Shown here: positions 32,276 through 41,122 of the stretch, in pieces | How positions within the stretch are numbered: the stretch's first letter is position 1 | How the letters are laid out: each line of letters starts with the position of its first letter | Origin: Bacillota bacterium | GTDB lineage: Bacteria > Bacillota > Clostridia > Christensenellales > CAG-138 | Assembly (NCBI GenBank): GCA_023390655.1 | Contig: JAEWCL010000003.1 | Span: forward strand, 124,001-188,000 | Direction: 5' to 3' | Length of the DNA: 64,000 bases | The notes under the pieces: generated by a model | What the model was told of the DNA's origin: nothing | Seen by the model: only the letters and a program-made list of their open reading frames with translations | The model's database searches: none | Position numbers and translations under genes: made by a program

Positions 32276-33745
32276 TCAGAGAACCTTTAATACCTGTCCG
32301 GCCATATCCTCTATGGCGCAGGTCGCGTTGTGCAGCACGGGCTTTTCAGACAGTTCCGTGATCGCCCTTGGCACGGCGGTATGCGTCAGTTCGCTCAGAC
32401 GTGCGGCGTTCTCAAAATCATCGCCGGAGGGCGTTTCAAAGGCCTGCAGCACGTCGGAAGCAAATTTATAGGGGCTGGCGGTGGAGAGAAGCACCGTATG
32501 CGCGTCCGCCCCCACCTTTGCTGCCCGGCGTTCGAGTATGGTCTGCGCAACCGCGGTATGCGGGTCCATCAGGTAGCCCATGCGGTCATAGCAGGCGCGT
32601 ATGGTGGAAAGCGTATCCGCTTCATCGCACCAGTCCGCGTCAAACAGGCTGCCAAGCTTTTCGGCTACCGTTTTTCCAACGTCATACCGGCCCTCGGTCT
32701 GCAACGCGGACATCCATTCGAGCACCTTTGCATCGTCCCGGTCCGCCGCTTCAAAGAGCAGGCGCTCCAGGTTGGAGGAAACGAGGATATCGATGGAGCA
32801 GGACATGCTTTTATAGAACGGCCTGCGGCTGTCGTATTCCCCCTTATGGAAGAAATCCGTCAGCACGTTGTTGCGGTTGGAAGCACAGATAAATTTATGG
32901 ACGGGCAGCCCCATGCGCATGGCGTAGTACCCTGCCAGGATATCGCCGAAATTGCCGGTGGGCACGCAGAAGTTGATTTTTTCGCCCTCTTTGATGCGGC
33001 CTTCCTGCAAAAGCTGCAGGTAGGAAGCGTAATAGTAGGCGATCTGCGGCAGCAGCCTGCCGAAATTGATGGAGTTGGCAGAGGACAGTCGGTACCCTTT
33101 TTCTGAAGCGGCCTCAATCACGTTTTCATCGCGGAAGATGTGCTTTAGCGCCGTTTGCGTATCGTCAAAATTACCCGTTACGCCGCACACATAGGTGTTG
33201 CCTCCCTCTTGCGTGGCCATCTGCAGAAACTGCGCATGGCTGACCCCGCCGTCCGGGTAGAACACCTGCACCTTGGTACCCGGCACATCGCAAAACCCTG
33301 CGAGCGCCGCCTTGCCCGTATCGCCTGAGGTGGCGACAAGGATATATACCTGCTTGTCTTCCCCCGTTTGTAGCAGCGAGTCGCGCATCAGGTACGGCAG
33401 CATCTGCAGCGCCATGTCCTTGAACGCAAGCGTCGGCCCATGCCAAAGCTCCAGCACGCTTTCGTGTTCCGTCAGGGGAACGGCGGGCGCGATGGCGGGG
33501 GTATCAAACCTGCTTCCATATGCCGCAGTAAGATACCCCTTGAGGGTGTCCTCCGGCGTATCAAGATAGTTCCGCATAACGGCAAACGCAATGGCGCGGT
33601 AATCCCCGCAATGCTGCATCAGGGATGCAACGGGCAGGGATGGGAATGCTTCGGGCACATACAGCCCGCCCAGCGGGCAGATGCCCTGGACGATTGCCTG
33701 CGCGGCGGAAACAGGAGCGCCCCCACGGGTGCTGACGTATTGCAT
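32276..33745 (-). CDS. thrC: Threonine synthase
   Basis: The 489-residue PLP enzyme converts O-phosphohomoserine to threonine. It carries the PLP lysine in LWHGPTLAFKDMALQMLP, the phosphate-binding SGDTGKAALAGF, and the later FCVPTGNFGDILAGYYA and NRNNVLTDFF. Length fits the longer bacterial/fungal class. AAGGAGG lies upstream of the ATG. No thrB or hom is adjacent. A terminator upstream isolates it from the small P-loop gene. Confidence 0.95.
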   Translation of the reverse strand: MQYVSTRGGAPVSAAQAIVQGICPLGGLYVPEAFPSLPVASLMQHCGDYRAIAFAVMRNYLDTPEDTLKGYLTAAYGSRFDTPAIAPAVPLTEHESVLELWHGPTLAFKDMALQMLPYLMRDSLLQTGEDKQVYILVATSGDTGKAALAGFCDVPGTKVQVFYPDGGVSHAQFLQMATQEGGNTYVCGVTGNFDDTQTALKHIFRDENVIEAASEKGYRLSSANSINFGRLLPQIAYYYASYLQLLQEGRIKEGEKINFCVPTGNFGDILAGYYAMRMGLPVHKFICASNRNNVLTDFFHKGEYDSRRPFYKSMSCSIDILVSSNLERLLFEAADRDDAKVLEWMSALQTEGRYDVGKTVAEKLGSLFDADWCDEADTLSTIRACYDRMGYLMDPHTAVAQTILERRAAKVGADAHTVLLSTASPYKFASDVLQAFETPSGDDFENAARLSELTHTAVPRAITELSEKPVLHNATCAIEDMAGQVLKVL

Positions 33746-33763
33746 GCTTAGCCTCCTTCATTT

Positions 33764-33796
33764 TTAAAAAGGCTGCCCCCATAGAAGGGCAGCCTT
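33764..33796 (-). terminator. Intrinsic terminator after the P-loop gene
   Basis: A perfect 10-base-pair stem (33769-33778 with 33787-33796) is followed on the minus strand by TTTTT, between the stop at 33817 and thrC. Confidence 0.8.
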
Positions 33797-33816
33797 AAAG
33801 AGATCACAACGGGGGG

Positions 33817-34227
33817 TCAGCAGACGAACTCTTTGAGGAATTCGGGAATGCTTTCGGGTTTACCACTGATGCTGATGGTAATGGTGAGGGAGCAATCCTG
33901 TGCAAACTTCTTCAGGTGCTCAAACAAACCTTCCAGTGTACCAAGCTCGTGATGGACGATTTTTAAAAACCCGTCAATAAATAAATGTTCTAGGTCAAAG
34001 TCCTGCGCCGCAATGCCACACAGGAAACCATAGAACATTTTAGGCCCGTCTATTTCAAACCGCGATGCATCTACAAAACGGATATCGCGCGTGAGATCGA
34101 ACATGTATCGGCTGTCATCATCAATAAATACAACGCTTCCCTTACTCTCTTTTGCGGCAGAGTTGGCCATTTCAATGATGCGTTTGGTTTTCCCTGCACC
34201 CTTTTCGCCGAAAATCACTCGTATCAA
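33817..34227 (-). CDS. Small P-loop protein of unknown function
   Basis: The 136-residue protein opens with a Walker A motif, VIFGEKGAGKTKRIIEMAN, and a later hydrophobic strand ending in Asp (LEHLFIDGFLK) that may be Walker B. It is too short for a typical transport or motor ATPase. The TTG at 34227 is preferred because AAGGAGGGG lies just upstream; an ATG at 34245 overlaps that site. No family can be named. It forms a single-gene unit closed by a terminator. Confidence 0.7.
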   Translation of the reverse strand: MIRVIFGEKGAGKTKRIIEMANSAAKESKGSVVFIDDDSRYMFDLTRDIRFVDASRFEIDGPKMFYGFLCGIAAQDFDLEHLFIDGFLKIVHHELGTLEGLFEHLKKFAQDCSLTITISISGKPESIPEFLKEFVC

Positions 34228-34465
34228 GGTAAACCCCTCCTTCATTTTTGATCTTGGCTTTATTATAACCAAACACAAATGCGGGAGCAAGTGAAAATAC
34301 CGTGGACTTTCTGCGGCACGAAAAATATGTTTTTGCCGATGCCGTGCTTAAGGCGGCATTCTCCGGGAAAAGTAACGGCATATGCCATATGTCGAGAGAA
34401 AGGCGTTCCGCGCGGGCGGAATTTTGCGTATACTAGAACCAGCTTAGGAAAGGCAGGAAGAAGCT

Positions 34466-34855
34466 ATGCCGTTACAATATCTTTCTCCCGCATGGACGGA
34501 GGAACTTAAAAAAGGATTGCAGACCGGGGCCGTCAGAGGCGGGGGCGTCAATGCGTCCGTCAATTTCCGGCATATGAATGCGCCGGGCGGCGGGCAGAGC
34601 TACCTATACGTGCGCTTTCAAAACGGAGCCGCCACCCATGTGGAAGCAGGGGAAGGCGCTGGCCCCGCAGCCGAATTTGTGATTACCGGCGCATATCCCA
34701 CCTTTGTGCAGGTGCTCAATGGGAGCCTGGACGCTGGGCGCGCGCTGCAGGGCGGGAGGCTGCGCTTTCAGGGGAATATGTTGCGCGCCATGCGCCTAAC
34801 TCCTGTGATCGACAGCCTTATTCTTGCCGTCAAGAGTATTCCAACGGTCTATTAG
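34466..34855 (+). CDS. SCP2-like lipid-binding domain protein
   Basis: The 129-residue protein resembles sterol carrier protein 2-type domains, with VRFQNGAATHVEAGEG, a central AEFVITGAYPTFVQVLNG, and the closing GRLRFQGNMLRAMRLTPVI. Members bind lipids or other hydrophobic ligands. AGGAAG precedes the ATG. Confidence is moderate because SCP2-like folds are sequence-diverse. Confidence 0.7.
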   Translation: MPLQYLSPAWTEELKKGLQTGAVRGGGVNASVNFRHMNAPGGGQSYLYVRFQNGAATHVEAGEGAGPAAEFVITGAYPTFVQVLNGSLDAGRALQGGRLRFQGNMLRAMRLTPVIDSLILAVKSIPTVY

Positions 34856-34914
34856 CGGTTGCTTGCCAGGCATTCGGGTATATCAAGAGTAGAACACAAG
34901 AAGGAGGGATATTG

Positions 34915-35196
34915 ATGAAGGACACGTTTCAAAAGCTTTGCTCCGTTTCAGACGATGCGCAGGCCGGTTTGATTGCCGGGCTGCTCAAGGAGGAGGGGAT
35001 TCCGTATAAGCTCCGGTATGGAGGAGCGGGCACGGTCTATGTCAGTTCCTCCATTTTTGGCGTTCAGATTTTGGTGCCCGCTTTTGCCTATGAACAGGCG
35101 AAGGAGCTATTACAGGGGTTATCCGCCCCGATTGACGAGGAAACGCTTGCCCGGCTTGCGGAAGCGGCCGGGCCGGAACCGGATGATTTGGAATAA
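34915..35196 (+). CDS. DUF2007-type putative signal-transducing protein
   Basis: The 93-residue protein has the DUF2007 pattern: a helix ending AGLIAGLLKEEGIPY, then VYVSSSIFGVQILVPAFAYEQAKELL. It binds an unknown ligand or partner. The ATG at 34915 follows AGGAGGGA. An intrinsic terminator ends the transcript. Confidence 0.78.
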   Translation: MKDTFQKLCSVSDDAQAGLIAGLLKEEGIPYKLRYGGAGTVYVSSSIFGVQILVPAFAYEQAKELLQGLSAPIDEETLARLAEAAGPEPDDLE

Positions 35197-35201
35197 CATG
35201 C

Positions 35202-35240
35202 AGCCCGGGTCAAACGGTAAGCCGTCAGCCCGGGCTTTTT
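35202..35240 (+). terminator. Intrinsic terminator after the DUF2007 gene
   Basis: AGCCCGGG (35202-35209) pairs with CCCGGGCT (35229-35236), with an inner ACGG/CCGT stem and a TTTTT tail. Confidence 0.82.
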
Positions 35241-35267
35241 CATGCAGCGATATAAATAAATTTCTAT

Positions 35268-36443
35268 TCAATGATGGAAAAGCCGCAGCCCAGTAAACGC
35301 CATCACCATGCCGTGCCTGTCGCAGGCGGCGATCACCTCCTGATCCCGTATGGAGCCGCCGGGCTGCGCGATGTAGCGCACACCGCTCAGCGCCGCCCGG
35401 GCGATGTTGTCTTCAAACGGGAAAAAGGCGTCACTGGCCAAGGAGACCTCGCGGTATTGCATGAGCCATGCCCGCTTTTCTTCCAATGTAAGCGGCGCGG
35501 GGCATTCTGTAAAATACGCCTGCCAGACGCCGTCGCTTAGCAGTTCCCCGCACTCTTCTTCTGATAGGTACCGGCCGATGGCATTGTCCCGCGTCGGACG
35601 GGCGATGCTGTTAATAAAAGGAAGAGAACGCACTTTTTCATGCTGCCTGAGATGCCACAGGTCCGCTTTGTTGCCCGCAAGCCGCGTGCAGTGCACACGG
35701 GATTGCTGGCCAGCGCCAATGCCGATCGCCTGCCCGTTTTCGGCGTAGCAGACGGAGTTGGACTGCGTATATTTGAGCACGATCATGGCGATAAGTAAAT
35801 CCTGTGCCGCGCTATCAGGGAGACGCTTCTCTTTGGTGACGATATTTTCAAGCAGCGCGTGTGAAATGACCGCATCGTTCCTGCCCTGCGTAAAGGTGAT
35901 GCCGTACACTTCGCGCTTCTCTACAGCGGGCGGCATGTAGGAAGGGTTCATCTGCAGCACGAGATAAGCACCCTTGCGCTTGGTTTTTAACAGCGCAAGC
36001 GCATCGGGTTCATAGCCGGGGGCAATCACGCCGTCGGAAACCTCTTTTGCGATGTAGCGTGCGGTGGAGACATCACAGACATCGCTCAGCGCGATAAAAT
36101 CTCCGAAGGAGGAAATCCGGTCCGCGCCCCGCGCGCGGATATACGCGCAGCAAAGCGGGGAAGGCGCTTCATCATCCTCCACAAAGTATGCTTGCCGGAG
36201 CGTTTCGGTAAGCGGAAGGCCGATTGCGGCGCCTGCGGGACTGACATGCTTAAAAGAGGCCGCGGCGGGGAAGTGAAGCGCTGCGCGAAGCTCTTGCACA
36301 AGCTGCCAGCCGTTGAGCGCGTCAAGCAGGTTGATGTAGCCGGGGCTGCCGTTCAATATCCGGATGGGCAGTTCGCCGCCCGGGACACAAACGCTTGCGG
36401 GCTTCTGGTTGGGGTTGCAGCCATACTTTAAGGGGAGTTCCAT
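35268..36443 (-). CDS. Stand-alone AICAR formyltransferase (PurH N-terminal half absent)
   Basis: The 391-residue protein matches the AICARFT domain of PurH: LKYGCNPNQKPASV, AAASFKHVSPAGAAIG, GDFIALSDVCDV, YTQSNSVCYAENGQAIGIGA and DAFFPFEDNIARAA. The Lys-His of the active site is in SFKHVSPAG. The IMP cyclohydrolase domain found in usual PurH is missing and is supplied by the adjacent PurO-like gene. The start at 36443 follows AAGGAG. It transfers a formyl group from 10-formyl-THF in the second-last step of IMP synthesis. Confidence 0.9.
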   Translation of the reverse strand: MELPLKYGCNPNQKPASVCVPGGELPIRILNGSPGYINLLDALNGWQLVQELRAALHFPAAASFKHVSPAGAAIGLPLTETLRQAYFVEDDEAPSPLCCAYIRARGADRISSFGDFIALSDVCDVSTARYIAKEVSDGVIAPGYEPDALALLKTKRKGAYLVLQMNPSYMPPAVEKREVYGITFTQGRNDAVISHALLENIVTKEKRLPDSAAQDLLIAMIVLKYTQSNSVCYAENGQAIGIGAGQQSRVHCTRLAGNKADLWHLRQHEKVRSLPFINSIARPTRDNAIGRYLSEEECGELLSDGVWQAYFTECPAPLTLEEKRAWLMQYREVSLASDAFFPFEDNIARAALSGVRYIAQPGGSIRDQEVIAACDRHGMVMAFTGLRLFHH

Positions 36444-36475
36444 TGTATGCTCCTTTATACCAATTTCCATTGGCG

Positions 36476-37186
36476 TTACTCCTGATGCCTGTTGTAGATT
36501 GCTACAGTGGGGTTGCCGCCGGAAAGGGGAAAGAAACCGACATATAGGGAAATACGGTTTTCAGTGTCAAGGCTGTCCCACAGGGACTGCGCAACCGCAT
36601 CGATTGTTCCTTCGGGCAGAATAACCGCGATGGGTTCACCCGCAAAGGGGACAAGCGGATCGGCGTTCTCTTCGTACGTATGGATCAGGTGCCCGCATCC
36701 GGGATTGGTTGTGCGGAATTCGTAAAAATCGTGCGCACAGTCCATGGAATTTTCTTTTTTCCGCAATATGGAAAGCGTATAAAGGAATTCCCCGCCCTGC
36801 GGGTAAAGGATGCCGCTGATGCGCGGGGTAAAATGCGGCGCGTCAGGCTCGTAGCAGCGGGTGAGGAGTGCCGAACGGAAGCTGCCGCCATTGGAAAGGT
36901 AGTCACAGATGGTATCGGTCTGGTCGCCATTGGTGACGATCAGCGCATCCCCGCAGCGGCGGACGGGCGCATAAAAGATCAAGGACGGATCGCGCACAAG
37001 CCCTATATCATAGGGACGGATCACGGCGCCTTTCTCCGTTTGTGCGAAGATGCGGTTGCGGCTGTTCGCGCTGCGGCCCATAATAAAGTAGGCGGCGACG
37101 CCGCAGCAGCCATCGGATGAAACTCCGAACAGGATGCCGCGGCCCGGGTAACGCCGGCTTTTGAAATATTCTGTAGCTTCCCTCAT
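36476..37186 (-). CDS. IMP cyclohydrolase, PurO-like family
   Basis: The protein (236 residues from the ATG at 37186) has the family signatures RRYPGRGILFG, YFIMGRSANSRNRIF, IFYAPVRRCGDALIVTNGDQ and the distal APHFTPRISGI. It closes the purine ring to give IMP and replaces the cyclohydrolase part of PurH. A TTG at 37222 is possible but would lie three bases from the predicted transcription start. The ATG gives a normal leader, although its GAGGAG is close. It is followed after 32 bases by the formyltransferase. Confidence 0.87.
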   Translation of the reverse strand: MREATEYFKSRRYPGRGILFGVSSDGCCGVAAYFIMGRSANSRNRIFAQTEKGAVIRPYDIGLVRDPSLIFYAPVRRCGDALIVTNGDQTDTICDYLSNGGSFRSALLTRCYEPDAPHFTPRISGILYPQGGEFLYTLSILRKKENSMDCAHDFYEFRTTNPGCGHLIHTYEENADPLVPFAGEPIAVILPEGTIDAVAQSLWDSLDTENRISLYVGFFPLSGGNPTVAIYNRHQE

Positions 37187-37231
37187 ATGCTCCTCACTGT
37201 AATTCTGAACGTTTGCTCTCAAGATGCATTT

Positions 37232-37260
37232 ATATTAATCAAAATATCGAATGTTTTCAA
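37232..37260 (-). promoter_or_regulatory. Promoter of the IMP synthesis pair
   Basis: On the minus strand, TTGAAA (37255-37260), a 17-base spacer and TAATAT (37232-37237) precede the IMP cyclohydrolase gene. Confidence 0.6.
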
Positions 37261-37369
37261 TAGAATGATATAAAACATCAGTTGATACCCAGATTGCCGC
37301 CCGTTTTGGAAGGAGAATCGGCAGCTGAGAGCGTGCATTGCTTTTTATACGAAAAATGATGATTAGTGA

Positions 37370-37399
37370 TTGCTTTCGTTTTATGGTGTATGTTATTAT
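37370..37399 (+). promoter_or_regulatory. Weak promoter candidate and leader before the isomerase-like gene
   Basis: The 327-base gap 37223-37549 holds divergent signals. On the plus strand TTGCTT (37370-37375) and TATTAT (37394-37399) are 18 bases apart. The following 150 bases contain no terminator or known riboswitch that I recognise. Confidence 0.35.
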
Positions 37400-37549
37400 A
37401 TTGGTGCGGAAATGAGAATGGCAATAACAGATTGTCGTTTTGCCCGCAACACCTTGAGGGTAAGCGGTCCTTGTGCGTACGTTAACGGCGTGCAGTCAAT
37501 ATTTGGAATTCTATCGGATCATATCTTTAGTTCTTAGGGAGGAAATGAC

Positions 37550-38875
37550 ATGAAAGCACGGTTGGTCCCTGTTTATTTTTCAGAAGCAAATGAAAGAGAG
37601 CGTAGCGAATTTCAGCAGCAGATGGAGCGCTTGCGCGGCTTTTATGGGGATGTGGCGGAGTTTCTTCCCGAGGTATGTCTGGGGGAAACGCTTCCGGAAG
37701 CGGATGCGGTCCTGTTCCCGCAGTTGATTTTTGCCGCGTTCCGTCACAATGATGTTTTTCAAAACATCAAGCTGCCCATCGTGGTGCTGACTTCGCGTTT
37801 TGGCACCGTAGAAATGTGGGATTGGGAGATCGTCACATATCTTCGGGATATTGGATGCAACGTATTCTCGCCCTATACGGTAGAGCTTGCAAAGACCATC
37901 CTGCGTGCCATTGCCGTCAAGACAAGCCTCAAGGGCGCAAAGTTCTTAATGTTCCAGGATACGCCGGGCGAAGGCATGCAGGCGAATATTTTCAAGCGGT
38001 TCTACTGGTGGGAGCAGGAGAGCACGGATACCATGCAGGACGTGTTCGGCCTCAAGCTCATTTACCGTAGCTGGAAAGCGCTCAACGACAGGGCGCGCGC
38101 CATTTCCGATGAAGAGGCCGCAAAGGTATGCGCGGATTGGGATGTCCATCAGGAAGGCGTCTGTGAAAAGAATTATTACAAGGCCGTCAAGGTCTATATG
38201 GCGGTCAAGGAAGTCATTGAAGAAATCGGCGATGTTGCGGGCGTAGGTTCCAACTGCCTCAATGAATCCTTCCACTGCGATACCACGCCATGTCTTGCGT
38301 GGAACATGCTCTTTGAGCGGGACAATATCATCTGGGCATGCGAGGGCGATACGCTGACGCTGCTCTCCACGTATATTTTATACCGCGCCATGGAGCAACC
38401 CATCATGATGACGAACCTCTATCCGTTCCTGGTGGGCATGGCGGCGCTTGCGCATGAAAAAATTGACCATTTCCCGGATATCGCGGACCCTGATAATCAC
38501 GCGCTTGGCGTACACTGTGGCTACTTTGGGCTTGTTCCGCGCCAGTTCTGTACGGAGTGGACCATGCGGCCGAAGGTGCTTGAAATTGTAAATGACGATG
38601 CGATCGTTCTGGACGGCCGTTTCCCCGTGGGGCCGGTGACGCTTGCAAAAATATATCCGGGCTTTCAGAAGCTCTCCATCATCAAGGCGGAAATTGAGGA
38701 CTACGTGCAGTACCCCGGGTCCGATTGCCGCAATGGCGCGCTAATCCGTTATAACGACGGCCATAAGGTGATGGAGGCGCTCTGTTCCCACCATTCCCTG
38801 ATCATTACGGGGGACGTGACGCCCGCACTGCTGCAGCTCGCGAAGGTATTCGGCTGGGAGGCAAACGTGCTATAA
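37550..38875 (+). CDS. L-fucose/L-arabinose isomerase-fold protein
   Basis: The 441-residue protein resembles the fucose-isomerase-like superfamily, with an N-terminal Rossmann-like part (DAVLFPQLIFAAF, IVVLTSRFG) and a C-terminal barrel. Likely metal-site segments are NCLNESFHCDTTPCLAWN, then ACEGDTLTLLSTYIL and GVHCGYFGLVPRQFC. It probably interconverts an aldose and ketose, but this subfamily's substrate is unknown. AGGGAGGAA precedes the ATG. It is the first gene of the large carbohydrate locus and ends with a strong hairpin. Confidence 0.72.
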   Translation: MKARLVPVYFSEANERERSEFQQQMERLRGFYGDVAEFLPEVCLGETLPEADAVLFPQLIFAAFRHNDVFQNIKLPIVVLTSRFGTVEMWDWEIVTYLRDIGCNVFSPYTVELAKTILRAIAVKTSLKGAKFLMFQDTPGEGMQANIFKRFYWWEQESTDTMQDVFGLKLIYRSWKALNDRARAISDEEAAKVCADWDVHQEGVCEKNYYKAVKVYMAVKEVIEEIGDVAGVGSNCLNESFHCDTTPCLAWNMLFERDNIIWACEGDTLTLLSTYILYRAMEQPIMMTNLYPFLVGMAALAHEKIDHFPDIADPDNHALGVHCGYFGLVPRQFCTEWTMRPKVLEIVNDDAIVLDGRFPVGPVTLAKIYPGFQKLSIIKAEIEDYVQYPGSDCRNGALIRYNDGHKVMEALCSHHSLIITGDVTPALLQLAKVFGWEANVL

Positions 38876-38885
38876 GCGCAGCTTG

Positions 38886-38921
38886 GCTGCTTTGGCGCGG
38901 CATAATGCCCGCCAAAGCAGC
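38886..38921 (+). terminator. Strong hairpin after the isomerase-like gene
   Basis: A perfect 12-base-pair stem (38886-38897 with 38910-38921) follows the stop codon. A T-run appears only about 25 bases later, so it may stabilise the mRNA end as much as terminate. Confidence 0.6.
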
Positions 38922-38990
38922 GGTATCCGATATCCGGAGTAATCTTTTTTATCGTTTACTGGCGTTTTCTATTATATCATTCAATATTGC

Positions 38991-39019
38991 TTGACAACAC
39001 AACAGGATACTGCTATGAT
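38991..39019 (+). promoter_or_regulatory. Sigma-A promoter of the LacI-ABC operon
   Basis: TTGACA (38991-38996), a 17-base spacer and TATGAT (39014-39019) make a strong promoter. The predicted start near 39026 lies 35 bases before the palindrome at 39061. Confidence 0.82.
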
Positions 39020-39060
39020 ACCGATATACAAGGTTTATTAATCTGTTAAAGTTTTTGTGA

Positions 39061-39074
39061 TGTAATCGATTACA
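39061..39074 (+). promoter_or_regulatory. LacI-type operator TGTAATCGATTACA
   Basis: This is a perfect 14-base palindrome with the central CG typical of LacI-family sites. It lies just downstream of the predicted transcription start and 100 bases before the LacI-family gene, so it is probably the autoregulatory operator. Confidence 0.72.
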
Positions 39075-39175
39075 ACTGATATTTCTCTCAATAAAACATA
39101 AACGCCAGCCCAAGTTGATCAACGCATATTGCGTATTTTTTCACCGTATGTAAAAAGGCTTCGATGAGGTGTGTC

Positions 39176-40198
39176 ATGGTAACAATTGCGGACGTTGCGC
39201 GGGAAGCCAGGGTATCCGTGGCAACGGTCTCCCGGGTGCTCAACAACAATTCAAGAGTGATGCCGGAAACGACACAACGGGTAGAAGCTGCGATTGAAAA
39301 GCTTTCTTACGAGCCGAACATTTTGGCACGCAATTTCAGAAAGAACGAAAGCCGCGTAATCCTGATTTTGGCGCCCAACATTACGAACCCTTATTATGCA
39401 AATATCCTCACCGGCATCGGCGCTGCCGCGCGAAGGCTGGGCTACAGCGTCATGATTTGCACCACAGGCGGGGAATGCGCGCAGGAACTCGAATTTTTAA
39501 GCATGCTCCCCAAGAGGCGCGCAGACGGCGCAATTCTGCTTGCTTCCATGACGGCGGCTAGGGAGCTTGAAAAATACGCCAGGCAGTATCCAATCGTGCA
39601 GTGCTGCGAATATGAGCCCGGCACAAAGGTTGCCCATGTATCGGTTGATAATTACAAGGCCGCAAGGCAGGCGGTGGAGCATCTCATTAAAACCGGCCAC
39701 ACTCGGATTGCCACCGTCAGCAGCGTCAACGGATACCCAAGCACCCGCATGCGCTTAAAGGGGTATTACGACGCCCTGCAGGAAGCGGGGCTTCCCATAC
39801 GGGAAGAGTATGTGCGCTACGGAAGCTTCGATTACAGCTTTCAAAGCGGCGTGATCGCGGCGCAGGGGCTGCTTGCAATGGAACAACGGCCCACCGCCAT
39901 CTTCTGTATTTCCGATATGCTGGCTCTGGGCGCGATCAACGGCGTGCAGACGATTGGCCTTCGTGTGCCGGAGGATGTATCCATACTGGGCTTTGACGAT
40001 GTCGAACACGCCACCATGTTCCGCCCCCATATCACGACAATGGCGCAGCCCTGCTATCAGCTGGGGGAATGCGCGGCGGAGCTTCTATATGATCTTTTAC
40101 GCGGGGAAGGCGCGCAGCAGCGCGAAGTGATGCTTCCCTCGGAACTCAAAGTCAGGGCAAGTACAAAAAACAATGTCACGGAAGGGGAACGGCAATGA
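39176..40198 (+). CDS. LacI-family transcriptional regulator
   Basis: The 340-residue regulator begins with a standard LacI helix-turn-helix (TIADVAREARVSVATVSRVL) and hinge (SYEPNILARNFR). A periplasmic-binding-fold effector domain follows with ILILAPNITNPYYANILTGI and DVSILGFDDVEHATMF. The ATG at 39176 follows GAGG. The next gene overlaps its stop by four bases. It likely controls the importer and catabolic genes downstream in response to their sugar, through the operator at 39061. Confidence 0.93.
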   Translation: MVTIADVAREARVSVATVSRVLNNNSRVMPETTQRVEAAIEKLSYEPNILARNFRKNESRVILILAPNITNPYYANILTGIGAAARRLGYSVMICTTGGECAQELEFLSMLPKRRADGAILLASMTAARELEKYARQYPIVQCCEYEPGTKVAHVSVDNYKAARQAVEHLIKTGHTRIATVSSVNGYPSTRMRLKGYYDALQEAGLPIREEYVRYGSFDYSFQSGVIAAQGLLAMEQRPTAIFCISDMLALGAINGVQTIGLRVPEDVSILGFDDVEHATMFRPHITTMAQPCYQLGECAAELLYDLLRGEGAQQREVMLPSELKVRASTKNNVTEGERQ

Positions 40199-41040
40199 GA
40201 AAGATCGGCGTCAGTTCGTTTGTATGGGTCTCCCCATTTAACATGGATACACTAAGCCAGCTTGCGCATGCAAAATCCATCGGCTTTGACCTGTATGAAA
40301 TTGCCGTGGAAGATCCGGGTGTGATCGATATCGCCAAGGTTTACGAAGAAGCGCAGCGCGTGGGGATCGATGTCGCCATCTGCGGCGCGTTTGGCGAGAC
40401 GCGGGACATTTCAAGCCCGGCGGCTGCCTACCGCGAGGAGGGGATGGACTACATCCGCACCCTCATTGATATGGCTGCTGCCTGCAAATCCCCCTATGTG
40501 GCGGGCCCCATGTACGCCGCGGTCGGCAGGGCAAGGCAGGCAACGCCCGAAGAAAAGCGTGAGCAGACGGCGTATGCCGTTGAAAATCTCAAGCGTATGG
40601 CGGAGTATGCGGCAAAACGGAATGTTGCGCTTGCATTGGAGCCGCTCAACCGCTTTGAGACGGATTTTATGAATACGGTGGAACAGGGCTTGGCACTTTT
40701 GGAACAGGTCGGTTTTGACAACGCAGGGTTCCTGCTCGACACCTTCCATATGAATATTGAGGAAAAATCCCTGCCCAACGCCATCCGTATGGCAAAAGGC
40801 AAGATATTTGATTTCCACTCCTGCGCAAATGACCGCGGAACCCCGGGGGAAGATCATTTTGACTGGCAGGCGATCGTGGAGGCGCTCAATGAAGTTGATT
40901 ACCGGGGTCCGGTGGTGATCGAGAGCTTTACACCGGAAATCAAGGAGATTGCAAAGGCGGTTTCGCTCTGGCGGCCGCTGGCGGAAAGCCCCGACACGCT
41001 TGCGAAAAACGGCTGCGAATTTTTGCGCAAGCGGTTTTAG
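40195..41040 (+). CDS. Sugar epimerase of the tagatose/psicose 3-epimerase-like family
   Basis: The 281-residue TIM-barrel protein belongs to the xylose isomerase-like/DTE group. Likely metal ligands are Glu in LALEPLNRFETDF, Asp/His in LLDTFHMNIEEK, His in FDFHSCANDRG, and Glu in VVIESFTPE, the pattern of D-tagatose or D-psicose 3-epimerases. It would epimerise a ketose. Overlap with the LacI gene implies coupled translation. Confidence 0.83.
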   Translation: MRKIGVSSFVWVSPFNMDTLSQLAHAKSIGFDLYEIAVEDPGVIDIAKVYEEAQRVGIDVAICGAFGETRDISSPAAAYREEGMDYIRTLIDMAAACKSPYVAGPMYAAVGRARQATPEEKREQTAYAVENLKRMAEYAAKRNVALALEPLNRFETDFMNTVEQGLALLEQVGFDNAGFLLDTFHMNIEEKSLPNAIRMAKGKIFDFHSCANDRGTPGEDHFDWQAIVEALNEVDYRGPVVIESFTPEIKEIAKAVSLWRPLAESPDTLAKNGCEFLRKRF

Positions 41041-41122
41041 GCGGCAGTACCGATTGAATGAAGATTTTAAAGCTTGGCCGCATTTGCGGTTAAGGAAGTA
41101 AAACATACAGGAGGAAAGAAAC

